A stretch of 64,000 nt of DNA from Caprella mutica (GCA_947561585.1 CANNZV010002508.1:31521-95520); one strand, 5' to 3'. Shown: positions 39,862-53,015, numbered from the stretch's first letter. The notes: generated from the letters alone by a model not told the origin. Numbers and translations: made by a program.

Positions 39862-40121
39862 CCTACACTGAAAAAAAAATTGGGAGACAATCTGACTAAT
39901 CGCTTGAGTCAAGGCAGGCATATAATTCCAACCTTGGAGTCTTTTATTCTTGATTGACTCTACTTGAGTCAATATGATAATGAATTAAAAGTAAATATGA
40001 CTATTGTTTTTGAGTAAAATATTAAGATGAGTTGAATTGACTCACATTTTTAAGTCGGTTTTGGGACAAACTGAAAACTCAAATTTTGAGTCAATTGACC
40101 CGTGTCGTTTTTCTGTGTAGG
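39862..40121. mobile_element. MITE with CCTACACTGAAAAA ends
   Basis: Inverted ends CCTACACTGAAAAAAAAATT and, at the right, CCTACACAGAAAAACG. The interior contains several TTGAGTCAA or TGACTCAA words in both orientations. No coding capacity. Confidence 0.6.
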
Positions 40122-40914
40122 TTAGGTATATATATTAAGGGAACTGCTTAGATTAAAGGGAAATAGTTTTTGAATGAAATGTTACAATTACACTAAGCAT
40201 AAACTTTACAGTACTGGAAAAATTATTATGGATTTTCCCAAATCAAAATTTTGTTTAAAAAGGCAAATGAACCAATTATATTAATTTAAATGAATTTATT
40301 TTAATACACTGATATAGTGATACGTCTTGATAATTCATTAACACTTAGTTTGGTAACATTTAATACCCGTAAGTGTTTCAACGGGCGTTTCCCCATTCCC
40401 CACTTTGAATGTCATCGATTTTTTTTTTACAATATCGATCATTTTTTGCAAGAAGGTGAATTAAACGACAAGAAAAAGTTGTGCAGGGATGGAAGTGGCA
40501 ATTTTTGGTGACTAGCTGAAATTAAAAAAAACTAATTTTTCGGTATTGAACTGCTATAAATGTTTCAGGGATTCTGAAACATTTTCTTTGGTTTTCTTGT
40601 AGCGTGAAAACTCATTGACTTCTCGTCTCCCTTAGGTGTAAAATACACAATTTACAGGAGAGCCAAACACATAAAATATTAAAGTGAAATGTCAATTTTA
40701 TCACCGTGGAAGATGTTTGAATACTGTTTTGCTGTTTTCTGTAGTCTATTGATAATATAAGTGAATAGTTTTCATATTTTACTGTGAATTACATATAATG
40801 TCGTCATAAATTTCACAAATGTCATAAAGATATTTACTGAGTACTCACGATGAAACCAAAAAGAATATTGATTCTTTTACCCTTCTCCGACCCCATATGG
40901 GGGTTTGCCGTGGG
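40122..40914. other. A+T-rich DNA with the second copy of a dispersed repeat
   Basis: 40211..40340 matches 38877..39016. No gene recognised. The Zn-finger-free 64-codon frame at 40317..40511 is not supported. Confidence 0.45.
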
Positions 40915-42004
40915 GGTTCTAGGAATTTTCGTCGTGGGAAAATTCACCGTCGGAATTTTCGCCGTGGGAATTTTCGCCGTAGGAAAATTCGCCGTTAGGA
41001 AAATTTCCATGAGGAATATTCGCCGTGAAGAAGAAATTATAGAAGACATAAGTATTCAAATACCTATAAGAATTTATAAAAAAATTGATAATTATAAAGT
41101 AAACTAATTTGTTAAATAACTAATATAAAAATTTATAATTGTAAATATTAATTGTAGGTGATTAGTTAATATTGTATATCTGATGAAACTATGATGCCAA
41201 AAATTTATTAAGTTAACTGTTCATATATGCAATGTATATTTAAATCATTAATCGTATAATTGTGTGTCACGTGAGGTCGCTGTATAACATTTGAAGTGTT
41301 TTGATTGGATGAATAAATAGTCGAAGCTATGTAATTTCTTTGTTAAAAAAATGTTCAGTAAAGATGAATAAGATCACTAGTGATAGTCTGCTGTGTTTTG
41401 GCAAATCCTAGTCGGTTTGTATCACTTCCTCTTAAAAGTGTTAAGTGTTCCTGTGTGTTTAATATTGTGAATTTAAGATAAAGCTTTTCTAATTATTGTA
41501 CTATTCTGAGTTATTGATGGTTTCATACCTACCTAATTATTGATTTTTCTATTTATTTATTCGGTATTACATTGTATGGTTTACCTCTTGAAATCTGAAT
41601 TATTGTGCATGACACAAATATTTCAAGGTTGTACACTGTTTATAATGCTACATTTAAAATACCTCTCTTATGAGTGTATGTGATCTCTCTAAACAAAATT
41701 ACATTCATTTCTATCTTAGAATCCATAAAAATCTTCGTTACTGCGATTCTAACGTAATATGAAGAATAAATAGGAATATAATATGCTTAGTCAAGTATTA
41801 TTATTTATATTATTTTCATATAGTTATTAACATACATAGAAATAAATATATTCAGTTACATTATTATTTAAAAATTATTTAAATATTCCTCACGCCGAAT
41901 CTTCCTAACGGCGAATTTTCCTAACGGCGAATTTTCTAACGGCGAAAATTCCGGCGGCGAAAATTCCGACGGCGAAATTTCCCACGGTGAATTCTCTGGT
42001 CACC
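40915..42004. mobile_element. Foldback-like element (unit GCCGTGGGAATTTTC), 1.09 kb
   Basis: It starts GGTTCTAGGAATTTTCG and ends, inverted, GGTGACCAGAGAATTC. The arms are 40915..41035 and 41885..42004. The 9-bp flanks (GCCGTGGGG, GCCATATGG) agree at 6 of 9 positions, so the duplication is doubtful or decayed. Confidence 0.72.
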
Positions 42005-43446
42005 GCCATATGGACCCCTCTTATTGGGGAAAGCCCACTACCTAAATACTCGTTTTAAGCAATAAAAAGTTGAAATCATTGGGCAGCAATCTCATGTGTC
42101 ATATTCACCTCGTTATCCACCTGATCTCCTCGCACATAAACTTCTTATTCAAATCCTTTATTAGAATGGAAGTAACTCCTTTGTTCAGTTTCCATTATCA
42201 TAAATTTGCCGATGTGCTGAATAGACTGCACCAAAATGATCAAACGGGGAATGAAGCTTGGGAATAAAACCTTCTTTACAACTGCATCGCAACAGAATAG
42301 CTTACCGGGTTATAAAAGTAGAACGTCGCTCTCTACGATAAATTCTCTACCTATATGTAAGAGAATAACATGTCGTAAATATTAGCTATAAGAAAATAGT
42401 TTTATAGTTTTTAACTTGAAGATATTTTATTCTTTATAATGATTAAGCATGTTTTAAATGGTAATCGTTAGTTTACTCTGATATTTATTGTAGCACTTTA
42501 CTGTTATTTTAACTGTACAAACACAACCAATTTAAATTATTCTCAATGTAAAACTCCCAAATAAATTTGTATCACTTCACATTTCAAATCCATAGCACCA
42601 AAATAGCTGCGAAACAACTTTTCTGTGTAATACACACCAACACCTCATGCAATTTACATGTTCACGGCCCATAAATAAAGTGAGAAATGGAGTTAAGCTG
42701 ATTAGGTAGTGATTTAAAGGAAAATTCGGGATGATTGAACACTGTCTGCAGTAACATATCAATTACCATTCAACAACCAAATTTAGCGATGAATAATGTC
42801 CAGATGAAGTTATATTGAACATTTTACACTAATATGTATATAATTAAAAAAAGAATTTCACTAAATTCCGTTCCACGGATATATTTCGACTTTATAGTTA
42901 TTCATCAGTATTATATTGAAAATAAAATATCCCTCCACAAAAGCTAACTTATAACATCTTGGATACAGGGTGGCGCAAAAAAAGGAATCACATTTTAAAA
43001 TTTGTTTATTTTACAAATTATCAAAGATAGGAATTTTTTAAATAAATATTTTATTCGTTAACTTTTCTGCATCTATCTTGAAAATCTGTTAAAGTTACAA
43101 CAAAAATTCAAAATCCTGCAGTGAATTGAGAAAAAAGAAAATATGTATAAAGGGTTTGCGCGAAGACTAAATATACGAAACAAATTCACATTATGTAAAA
43201 TTCATTTCATATGCTTGTAAAAACATTAAATTCTACTATTTTTGTAACAAATAAGAGACAATTAAAAGCTTAATTATCATTTGAGAGTTGGTATTTGAGA
43301 TAAATTGATATCTATAATAAAATCAGTTTCACCGTTAATTTTATCTCCAATTCGAAGCCCTAAAATTCTGCATTCAAAAGAAAAAAAAAGTTTTTGTTGT
43401 GAAAAGTTATTTAAATACTGGAAGATTAAACAGGTTTAAAATCATT
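42005..43446. other. A+T-rich DNA, one possible transposon end
   Basis: CAGGGTGGCGCAAAAAAAGG at 42967 looks like the end of a Tc1/mariner-type element, but no inverted partner was found. Nothing else recognised. Confidence 0.4.
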
Positions 43447-44528
43447 CATGCACTGGGAAAATTTCCACTGTGGGAAAATTGCCACCCGGAAAAAGGCACC
43501 GAGGAAAATTGCCTCTATATATTATATTAACATTCAGACCTTAAAAAATATAGTGAATAAAAATATATTACCAAACTGAATACAAAATGATTTGAATTTT
43601 ATGTAAATAAATATTCACGTTACATTCATCGTTGTTTGATTAGTTAAATTACTCTCCTAGATAAAAATTACAAGAAACTATTGAATCTTGGAGCGACCAA
43701 TGGGCCTGAGGTTCTGGTTTGAAATATTTATGCATAATTTAAAAAAATTGCATAATTTGAAAATTGCTGAAGCTCCGTGACTTTTATTGTCTATTACGTA
43801 TTTATTAATCGTATAAAAAGCAATGAAACTGATGCAACACGTTTCATTCTATTTAGTTTTTATCATTTATCATCATACACATTTTGCGACAGAATCTCAA
43901 CAGGAATATTAACGATTTTTAGCTGAACGTAAATTATTCTCTTTAATTAAAGTAAGCTTTGTACACAGATAGATTCTAAATTCATTTTTAGTTCTTCTAA
44001 TTAAAAAAATGTAACGCGACACTATAATATGAAACACCAAAGAGACACCGGAATTCAACAGTTTATATCTATCACTCTTGCAAATTTTGTCAAATTTATA
44101 ATAGCTTTCTTCTCTCAGCGTTGTGTTGAAAAACAGTGCTAAAAAGGTAAGTTTCACAAATTAGTTTTCCAGATAAAATTTACACAATAGCTTAAAATTA
44201 TTGTTTTTATTTTGTGAAGCTTATTTTTCAATTTTTATAAATCCTTTATTTTATTAATATGTTTATTATAAAATAGGAAACAAGAGTTTTAGGCTTTCGC
44301 ATATTTTTACCAGGAAAACGGTTTTGTGCAACTTACCTTTTTACAACTGTTTTTCAACACAACACTAAGAGTATTTTTTACCTACTAATTTTATGTGATT
44401 TTCAGTGATAAAAATATACAATTTAGTACCTATCATTTTTGTTATTTCCGAAAAATATTTCAGTACGAATGTATGTATACAGTGGCAATTTCTGGGTGAG
44501 ACTTCTCCATCGGGTAATTTGAGAATTG

Positions 44529-44605
44529 GTCAGACTATGTCATGTTAAGATTAAGATTATATCCTGACTTTTTCCTTATCTTCAAGAACTTATCAGGATA
44601 TTTAC
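44529..44605 (+). promoter_or_regulatory. Left subterminal words shared with the right-end satellite
   Basis: GTCAGACTAT (44529-44538) and TTATCAGGATATTTAC (44590-44605) occur in the same order and orientation as in each 50-bp unit at the right end (GTCAGACTAT, then TTATCAGGATATGTAC). Possible binding sites for the recombinase or Rep; function inferred only. Confidence 0.5.
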
Positions 44606-44909
44606 TTTACATGACTCATGGAAACGGTCAGGGAATGGTGGCATGACCCAACTTTATTTCCTGATAGTTTCCGGAAATACTCAAGATATTCATGCTAATA
44701 ATCTAATTTCTACAGAAATTCTCCTACTATTCAACACGACACGAAATGTATGATAGCATTACTATTTCCAATATTTTCCTATAATGAAAAATTTCCAAAT
44801 TAATTTACTAACAACTAGTTTAGCATTTTAATATTTCTTGAGGCACTCAATATTTCTGGAGGCTAAAATTGTTAGGAAAATAATGATTTACAAAATTAAA
44901 AAGGAAATA

Positions 44910-44915
44910 TTTATT
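44910..44915 (-). terminator. Candidate poly(A) signal of the recombinase gene
   Basis: AATAAA on the minus strand, 157 bp past the stop codon at 45072. Such hexamers are common in A+T-rich DNA. Confidence 0.4.
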
Positions 44916-45071
44916 GGGAAAATTACAGAAAATATGAATCTGTAGGGGTAACTTAAAAAAACCTACGAATCTTAATAGACAACATAAACAAAAAGAAATA
45001 TTAATACAAATGAATATTTGTAAATTACCAATTTTGATGAAATAGCATATGTACAATACCTACAATAATTA

Positions 45072-48000
45072 CTAAACTAAATTAACTACCTTCTCTGTTA
45101 CTCTCCTAATGTGTTTAATAGAGAACTTAGATCTTAGTTCTTTGGGTAATTGCTCATTGATGTATTTCACCGAAATGATTCCTTTTTTGGAGCTGTACAG
45201 AGCATCCAATTTTCCACTTCTCTTCAAAATTTCCACAATTTCCTGAATTTTCTTTTCCAATTTCATTTCATCAGCTGTTCCCGTGCGTAATTTCTTACTC
45301 CTGAGCTGCTTGATAGTGATATCTTGATCATCTGTTTCTGAATCGTCAAAGGTGATCTTGCGTTTAGCAACAGATTCCATTGGTAAATGACGTTTTTTGG
45401 AAATCCCGCTAGATCCTGGTAAATCTTCAGATGTTCTTAGAGGTGTTGAGGCAGCGAAATTGGAGTCTTCTATAGATGATATGGAGCTATTTATAATATT
45501 ACTGTTAGCTTTTCCAATTGACAAGCACTGGTTGGTGGAGCGAAGGAGGTCATCAGTGGCATAGTATCTATCTGAAGTAGCAACATCATGCCCCATAGCT
45601 TTGGCGGTAGCCTCTTTCTCCGCATAGCTCATGTTGTGCAGCCTGGTATTTGTGATTATAGACTTTCTTGTAATTCGTGATGTGAATTTTTTTCCTGATG
45701 AAGTACTGAATTTGCTTAATATTTTCCAAACTCCACCGAGCGACATTTGTCTCCCACCCTCTGCTGAGGATGGGAAAACACATTGAACTTTTTTATTGGG
45801 ACATATTTTGGATCTTAATTCTTGAATATAAATACTCAGCACTCTATACTCATCATCTTTAAAAGATACTGCCGCCTTCTTTCCAGATTTTAGACTTTTT
45901 TGATTGAGAACCTGCAAATCAAATGGCATTTGTTAGAAATGATTAAGAGGCTCAACGAGCAATGATCATTAACTGAGCAATAAAAAAATACTTTGAGCAC
46001 AATCTGTTACCAAGCAATTTTAGCTACATGTACTTAGTATTTAAATAACTATTGCAAATTCAATTCAAAAATATACCATCATGGAAGAATTCATTCTAAC
46101 AATGTTATCATCTCCTAAAATGAAGAGATTCTTATATATATAATATACATATCAATTTTCAAACACGCGCATTATCAATTATATAAGCTTACCTCCACAA
46201 CTAGGTAAGTTTCACCGTTTTCCAGTACCGTCTTTTGTGCCTGTGAAACCTCCTCAATTGTCATTGTCGCCAATTCCATGCTTCTTCGTCCAAGATTGAT
46301 CATGGCAATTGCCATCAAATTATTCCTGATAGAGGTGATCTCCAATAATGAATACTGTTCACGAGTTTCCTTCGAATCTGCCAAGATATCCAATAACTTT
46401 TTCCTAATTTGAGAGCTCATCTCTATCATATCATATTCTCCTATTAGGTTCTTCTTTTCGAGATCTCTTGAATTTAACAATTCTTCTCCTTTTTTTTTAG
46501 ACAAGGATTGTATACAGGACTCTATTTCGTGTGAGGCTTCTTTAAAAAGCATTCCATTTGATAATTTCTCTTGGATCGTCTCCGACTTATTTTCAGGGCT
46601 GTCGCAGTCGCAAATTAAGAATTTTAACAAGAGAGAAAACATACGGAGATATTTGATCTTACTGGCTGATTTCATATTGAGACTTTTGAATTCAAGGACA
46701 ATTTGCCTCACTTTCTTACCTCCAATAATGTCCTTGAAAGTGAGGGGTCCAAATTTAGTTTCAAAGTTGATCAATACATCAATGGCCATCGAAGCACTTC
46801 TCTTTGGATTGTGATTCTCGCAATGTTCCAAGTAGTTTTCAAATGTTGTCCTCCATTGTCCTGTTTTATCGGTATATTTTCTTGAATCTCTGTATCTCAA
46901 ATTTTTGTATATTTTTGTTGCATCCGCAAGTTCCTTGTTAATAATTTCCATCAGAGATTCGTCCTTTGCTGCTCTTAGTCTATGGTTCAAGTCCTCTATC
47001 ATCTTTCTACTCTCCTTCAACTCGTGAACGATTTCCTTTTCTTTTTCAATTTCTTCTCCGTACTTCAATTTGGCTTCTTCCAGCTCTTCTCCATCAAGTA
47101 GTATAATTTTCTTCCCTTCATACTTTGTCAACACTTTAGGTATAACATTGCACTTTGAGGAAATTTGGTTCCGCTCTTTTGGATTCATTTTGTGAGTTGA
47201 AGTTATATGTTGGCTGATGTTAGAAGTAATTTGGTCACATAATGAACATTGAACAAAATTATTCTTTTTGCTCATGTGGTGAACTGGCCTGCTAGAAATT
47301 TTCTTTTTCTTTTCAATCGTATCAGGATCCTTTTTTTCATAAGATGGATTATCAATCTTATTTTTTTCCATTTTACGTGCATTAACTGTGCAACATTTTT
47401 TGCAACTGTCAGAAAGATTGGGATGGGCGTTGTTAAGATGTCTCATCAATTGAAAAGTGTAGACTGAACATTTGTTTATTGGGCAATGCAATTTAAATGT
47501 ACCATCTTTATGACGATGGAAAGAATTTCCCTGTTCACTCTCAGTGATGAATTCAGACTTCCCGACATCTTGCAATGCTTCATCCATCTCTAAGCACGGC
47601 TTGAGATTAGCTGTGAAATATTTGTATTGTTCATAGACTGATTTCAAGTACATTTCCTGAGAATCTTTCAATCTGGAGACAAAATTTCTCACTAACTCTG
47701 TAGACGACTCTCTCTTGCAGAGAGTTAGTTCTCTCCCAGCGGTGCATTCTTTGCGTAGATCATCAATATTGAATGGTAGAAGGTCCTTATTCAACTCAGC
47801 GGTGATCTCATGCATCTAAAATACAGATTCTTAATTAAAACTATGATTAAATTGATGAGTATGAACTGTTCTATTTTAATCAAATATAGTATTCAAATTG
47901 AATGGTTCACTAACCGTAGTGGAAATGGCATCTTGCACAAAAGAATTTTTCTCTGCGGAAATTATTTCATCATCACTGGAGGGGTTAGATGCAGACACAT

Positions 48001-49516
48001 CTGGAAATAAAAAGAAATATCAATTCGATGCATCATCAAAAAGATATTTTTAGAGAATGAATTTGTTATAGAAACGAGATAAATTAGGCAATTCTCATAA
48101 TTTTTTTACTGAATTTGAAATGGGTGAAGTAATTGAATTGACTTCAAATTACTTCCATGACTGTGGTAATGGGCTAAAGTGCACATTGACGACCAGCTAT
48201 CTACCGTACACAGCGCACAAGAGAACAAGTCGCATATCTACACAGACCTACCAATATCAGAAAATGAATCGAATTAAATGCTGATTAATATATTTTCGCA
48301 AAATTTTAGAAAATTTGTTTTAGGAGCGAAACTGTAATGTAGTTTATTGTATCCGCTAGTTTGTTGTACTGCACACATCATGATTGTTTAATGACCTGGC
48401 AGGGGGGTTCGGGGGGCGGCACGCCCCCCGATATACATAACTGATCTTTCATAGACATTGATCTGTGGTGAACATCTGTTGTAGTCATCGAACACTTTCC
48501 CCCTTACTCGAGTGTTTTAGATTTGCTTTAAATTAATTTAATTTTTTGCTTAGGAGTCAATGGCCATTTCTTTATGTCAAAAAATTAATTAATTATAAGA
48601 GACTTCGAAGAAAATGTCAGCAATAATAATACGTAAACTCCACTGACTGAACTCAAGGAAAATACACCCAGTGAAATGAAGTTTCCATTATGTTGACACT
48701 GATATTATATTTATTAGTTTAAAGTTTACAGTCAGCAAATATTGTAAATCCTGAATGAAAGCAGTTTGCAATGGTAATTCATAAATGAATAATATTTGCG
48801 TTAAACAGAATAGAAATTAAGAATCAACAAATTTTGTTCAAATCTCATTTTTTTTTCTCACAAAATCTACTCATTGGTTAATTCACTTAAAATTTTGACA
48901 GTTACATAATTCCGTACATTATATATATTTATAACTTGCAATTATATAATATTTGAAAGTGGGTTGAGGACTAATGAAAAAATAAAGATCATTCACAAGT
49001 TCAATCAGACTGGCCTTCATAAATGATAAATATACAAAATAATATAACTGTTTGAAAAAAATCCCTCTTCCCTCTCATTTACTCTTCTGCAGCGCTTAAA
49101 ATGTTTAGTTAAATATTACTCGTAGTATACCTATACAGAATTAACATGATCCAATCCTAATAGGGTCACACAGGTAAATTGCGGCTCTATAATTTTCGAT
49201 TGCACTCCTCTTAATAAAGTTTTTTAATCCTGCAGAACCGAACTTATATTGAATGGTGATAAGTCATAAAATTCTCAATGCTAGCTTCAAATATATAATT
49301 TAAAGTTTTTTAAAGCAATGATGTTTTTTATTAATGCGACTGTGAATAGAATAGCAGCGCCGCAATTTACTGTTTTACTCTAAATACATAGATACAAGCA
49401 TCTATAAGACCAAGAAGATATTAATTAATAGTACATTTATTTATAGTTATTAAAAAATACATACCAAATTCCTCATCGGACTCTAGAACAGAACTATCAC
49501 TTGAACAGGACTCCAT
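45072..49516 (-). CDS. Zinc-finger tyrosine recombinase, four exons, about 866 aa
   Basis: Exons on the minus strand are 49516..49465, 48000..47915, 47815..46193 and 45911..45072. Each intron has GT and AG ends, and the frame is kept through all joins (total 2601 nt with stop). The start ATG at 49516 opens the first exon. Exon 3 carries two C2H2 fingers (about residues 157-177 and 236-254), then a helical region. The catalytic domain follows: GRRSMEL holds box I Arg (about R557); exon 4 gives the beta-hairpin lysines (KSGKK, about 592-599), RITRK with the box II Arg (about R669), MGHD (H695) and the nucleophile in SDRYY (about Y704). Spacing fits the family: Arg to His 26, His to Tyr 9. The first His of HxxR is replaced by Arg. 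A charged tail of about 160 residues follows. Such enzymes cut and rejoin DNA through a 3'-phosphotyrosine, and here it probably integrates or excises the element. Crypton-type recombinases are the nearest class I can name; this is inference. Confidence 0.85.
48001..49464 (-). other. Intron 1 of the recombinase gene, 1464 nt
   Basis: The donor is GTATGT at 49464 and the acceptor is TTTCCAG ending at 48001. The intron is phase 1 and contains the G+C-rich hairpin at 48409..48431 and otherwise A+T-rich sequence with no further coding frame that I can support. Confidence 0.75.
48401..48431. other. Perfect G+C-rich hairpin
   Basis: A 10-bp stem (48409-48418 paired with 48422-48431, TCGGGGGGCG against its complement) closes on a 3-base loop GCA. 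A second G6 run lies just before it (48402-48407). It is the only such block in a window that is otherwise very A+T-rich. It could be a replication or recombination structure or just a repeat; no nonanucleotide is in the loop. Confidence 0.8.
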
Positions 49517-50886
49517 CACTGAAATATTCACTTTTTGAAATATAATTTTTTTTAAATATACTCACTGAGTAATACAATTTTAAGAACTTCTGAAATTTGT
49601 AACTGGAAAATAATTGTACAATTTCAGTGATTAAACAGTAGGACAGTAATAAAATAATTCTCTAATTCGATCACTGATGCCGTGTATCATAACTATAGAA
49701 CCTTCTCTTAGGAAAGATGGTTAATAAATGTCAGCATCTGAGATGAGTGACAGACTGTGAAGCTGTAGAGTTGCCATTAACTATTAAAAATTAGAGTCAC
49801 TATACTTAATACATTATATAGAAGCATCAAACCAGTAACTAAATTAAATATTTATGATCACGATTTATCAACTAGATAAAAATTGAATTATTTTCACTGT
49901 GAAAGTAGACATAAGTATAAACATTATCGATAAGAAATGGTTGCCATAGTAACTTTAGTTCTGAATATAGCATGACCTAGAAGGCATAGAGATAAAGAGT
50001 TTCTAAGCCCCGCCGCTACATTAATTATTGAAATTAAACCAATACAGAGACATCATACAAGCTATTTTTTATGCCCAATCTGTTTAGAATGCGCTTAACA
50101 TCTTGGTAAGTGTGTAGAACATGTATTATAGTGACAGAAAGTAGGAGATGATTGTGAAAAAATACATTTTAAAATCCATTTCACAGTATTACGGCACAGA
50201 GCCCAAGCCCACATAGCACGACTTAGCTAGAAGAATTCCAAATTGTGGGCGTGGCCGAAAATAAACCAATTGCTTGAAGAATTCCAGAACTTTTCCACTT
50301 GTTAGATTTTGAGGTGGGTGGGGCATAAGTAAAACGTTTTCTTTGAACGTTTGACAATAGTCATAAACAAGTTGTAGGAGAAAATAAAATAATTTTAAAT
50401 GAAAAATTGTTTTATAGAGTTGTTGTATAGAGGTTATTGTTTTATAGAACTTAATGTAATACTTTATTTATATATCATATTAAATGTATTTTAATTTTGT
50501 ATCGTGATACTAATTTCAATGAGAAATTTCTTCGTTTCATGAACTTATGGTAGTTATGTGCACTTACAAATAATTAATAATGAATTAAATTCATTCATAA
50601 GCAAATGTATTTTCATAAAGTTTTACAGGAATAGTAGTATTAATACAATAGAGTTAGAATCAGCATAAATTATGTTTCAAACGCTTATCAACTCGTTTTG
50701 GCCTTGGTAGGTGATATAGCTGTAATTATAGTTCTTATTCACAAAGCATCAAACTAACGCAGGCTTTCTCGGTAAATTCTAGTTTGAACTTTGGCTTTCA
50801 TTTTTATTAACTGCAAATCAAAATTTTTCATATCATTAGTTAAAGTTTTTATTTCTTTTATAATTAATTTTCAGATGTTATAAATC
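49517..50886. promoter_or_regulatory. Divergent control region between recombinase and Rep genes
   Basis: Both genes read outward from this 1.37-kb gap, so it should hold both promoters. Seen in it: CAGTATTAC at 50184-50192, which fits the NANTATTAC nonanucleotide nicked by CRESS Reps, but without a clear stem; an 11-bp direct repeat GAAGAATTCCA starting near 50230 and 50276; and GC-box-like words GTGGGCGTGGCC (50248) and GGTGGGTGGGGC (50314). The roles of these are inferred. Confidence 0.45.
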
Positions 50887-52753
50887 ATGTCTCAAATAAT
50901 TAGAAGTCAGACTGGACCTCTTCAGAGGTCGAGATGGGCGTTTACCTTGAACAATTTTTGTAGAACCCTAAATATGAGGGTGCACCTCTCCAAACCTGAA
51001 TTTAAAGTAAAGCGTGCTATTTGGGGTTATGAGGTTGGAGCAGAAGGTACACGACACATCCAAGGATATTTGGAAACCGAAAGAACTGTTAGACTGGTGA
51101 ATGTCAGGAGAATTTTCCCTGATGCGCATTGGGAAGGTGCACGGAAAGGTCTAAAGGAGAATTTTGAGTATTGCTCTAAAGAAGGGGATTTTGATTGTCT
51201 TGGAGATTTCTCCTGTGTGTATCGATCTAGTCGACCAGGAAACCCTCAAAAAATACCGGTTCCAACAATTCTGAAAGGTCTTCTCAACCGAAAGAAAACG
51301 CTTCAAATAAAATCTTCGGAAGCATATTCAGACAGGCATGTATATTTTGATAAAATGGAATCGACTTTGCATAGTTATTTTGAATCTTTGAAAATATTCA
51401 ATAAATGGAAGGTATCGAAGCTATTTTCGTGGCAACTGAAGGCCCTAACTATTATTAAAAATCAAAACAACAGGACAGTTCTATGGATTACTGATGCAGT
51501 AGGGAATCAAGGGAAATCTTTCTTGGCTAATTTTTTAAATATCCTGTATGGTTATACCTTGCTGAACTCTCACATATCTGCTAGAGACCTTGGACCGCAG
51601 CTGGGAACAATAAATGGTTTCGTGTTCGACTTACCTCGATTAGGTACAAACAACTTTGACTACAGTGTACTGGAATGTATGAAAAATGGGTATATTGTAT
51701 CTGGTAAATACGGCGGAGTGATGAGAAGGTGAGAATATAAATAAATTAAATTACCTTTCTTCCATCACTGTACTCCAACGATACTCTAATATTATTAAAA
51801 TATTTTGTTGTTTTGTTGATTAATAGCTTTCTAAAATAGGTGGTCTGTCTGACATTAAGTTTAGAACATTCTAAACTACTATGCATTAATTTCTTATATA
51901 TTAAATAATTCCAAGTTATATTCCTAGTTGGATATATTCTTAGTTTCTATTAGGATTTTACTACCCTACACTACTATTATTTTAAGAATTGAGATAAATA
52001 AATAGAATAAAATAAATGTTTACAAGAACATTTCGATATACCAGATATCTATATCAATTTCTTTAAAATAAATTATTATATACATTTAATCTTATTTTCA
52101 AGATTTGATCCGGTGCCCGTAGTGGTGTTTGCAAATGAATTACCTGATCAATCTAAGCTCTCGCCTGATCGGTGGCAGATCGAAGAACTAGGAAGAGGAA
52201 TATTCACCGATCTTTCCAAACACATTACTTCAAATGCTCCTGCTCAATTCAAATTCGTGAATCCTGCAGATTGTCCTGTACTCATTGAGAATTTTGATCT
52301 CGGGAGGTATATTGAAGAAGACTCTGATCAAATGGCCGAGTCCGTAGATTCTCAAGCAGGACCATCGACTATCCATCAGCCAAATATTGAACACGTTCAT
52401 TTAAATGTCGTAGGATCTACACAAAGTGAGTATTTTCACATGTAATATGAATTCTGTGTAATATTCTATTTCTAATTTCAATACATAAACAATGCAGACA
52501 CGGAGATCATAGATGATACCCCTCCTTTACCAGTAGTTCCTCAAAGATCTCCAATTTGCAATCTCCATCCCAATCAGAGTAAGTAATATTGAAACTATGT
52601 AATATTCTCTTTTTCATATAACATATATTAACGTACTCCTAATACCATGCAGGTTTGTTCAAGAAAGGATGTCCTTGCATCTCTAAGGCTAATTCTACTA
52701 GAAGGTCGACAACAATAGAACAGGCTTCGTCAGAAAGACAGAGGACAAATTAA
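50887..52753 (+). CDS. CRESS-type Rep: HUH endonuclease plus SF3 helicase, four exons, about 448 aa
   Basis: Reps of this class nick one strand at an origin through a tyrosine and unwind DNA for rolling-circle replication. Exons: 50887..51728, 52103..52425, 52498..52578, 52653..52753 (1347 nt with stop). All introns are GT-AG and the frame is kept. Endonuclease motifs are in order: FTLNN (19-23), HIQGY (57-61), YCSKEGD (95-101, Tyr95 the likely nucleophile, Lys98). Helicase motifs: DAVGNQGKS Walker A (203-211), FVFDLPR Walker B (245-251), and VVVFANE motif C with Asn292. Intron 1 (374 nt) falls between Walker B and motif C. No stop or frameshift. The FDLPR and GNQGKS forms resemble nanovirus-like or plasmid-like Reps more than circovirus ones, from memory of the families. 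The C-terminal 150 residues are not recognised. An upstream ATG at 50875 is followed at once by a stop. It could be a captured viral gene now used by the element. Confidence 0.87.
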
Positions 52754-53015
52754 CAATGATAAATAGTAATCATTATAATTTTGTTATTGCACGGCAGCTG
52801 GAATTACCATCGCTAGAGTTACCATCGCTAGAGTTCGTTCTACTGATTATACGGAACATTTACTTTATTTAAATCTTACCATACTGGTATGCATAATATT
52901 AGTAAGTAATTATTATACTTTTGTTAACGCACAGCAAATGGAATTATTATCGCTGGAGTTTGTTATTTATACAGATCATATGGATCATTAATTTTATTTA
53001 AAGCTTATTCTTAAT

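Noticed and set aside
49112..49120. AAATATTAC as a CRESS nonanucleotide
   Set aside because: It lies in the recombinase intron with no flanking stem, and such words are expected by chance in A+T-rich DNA.
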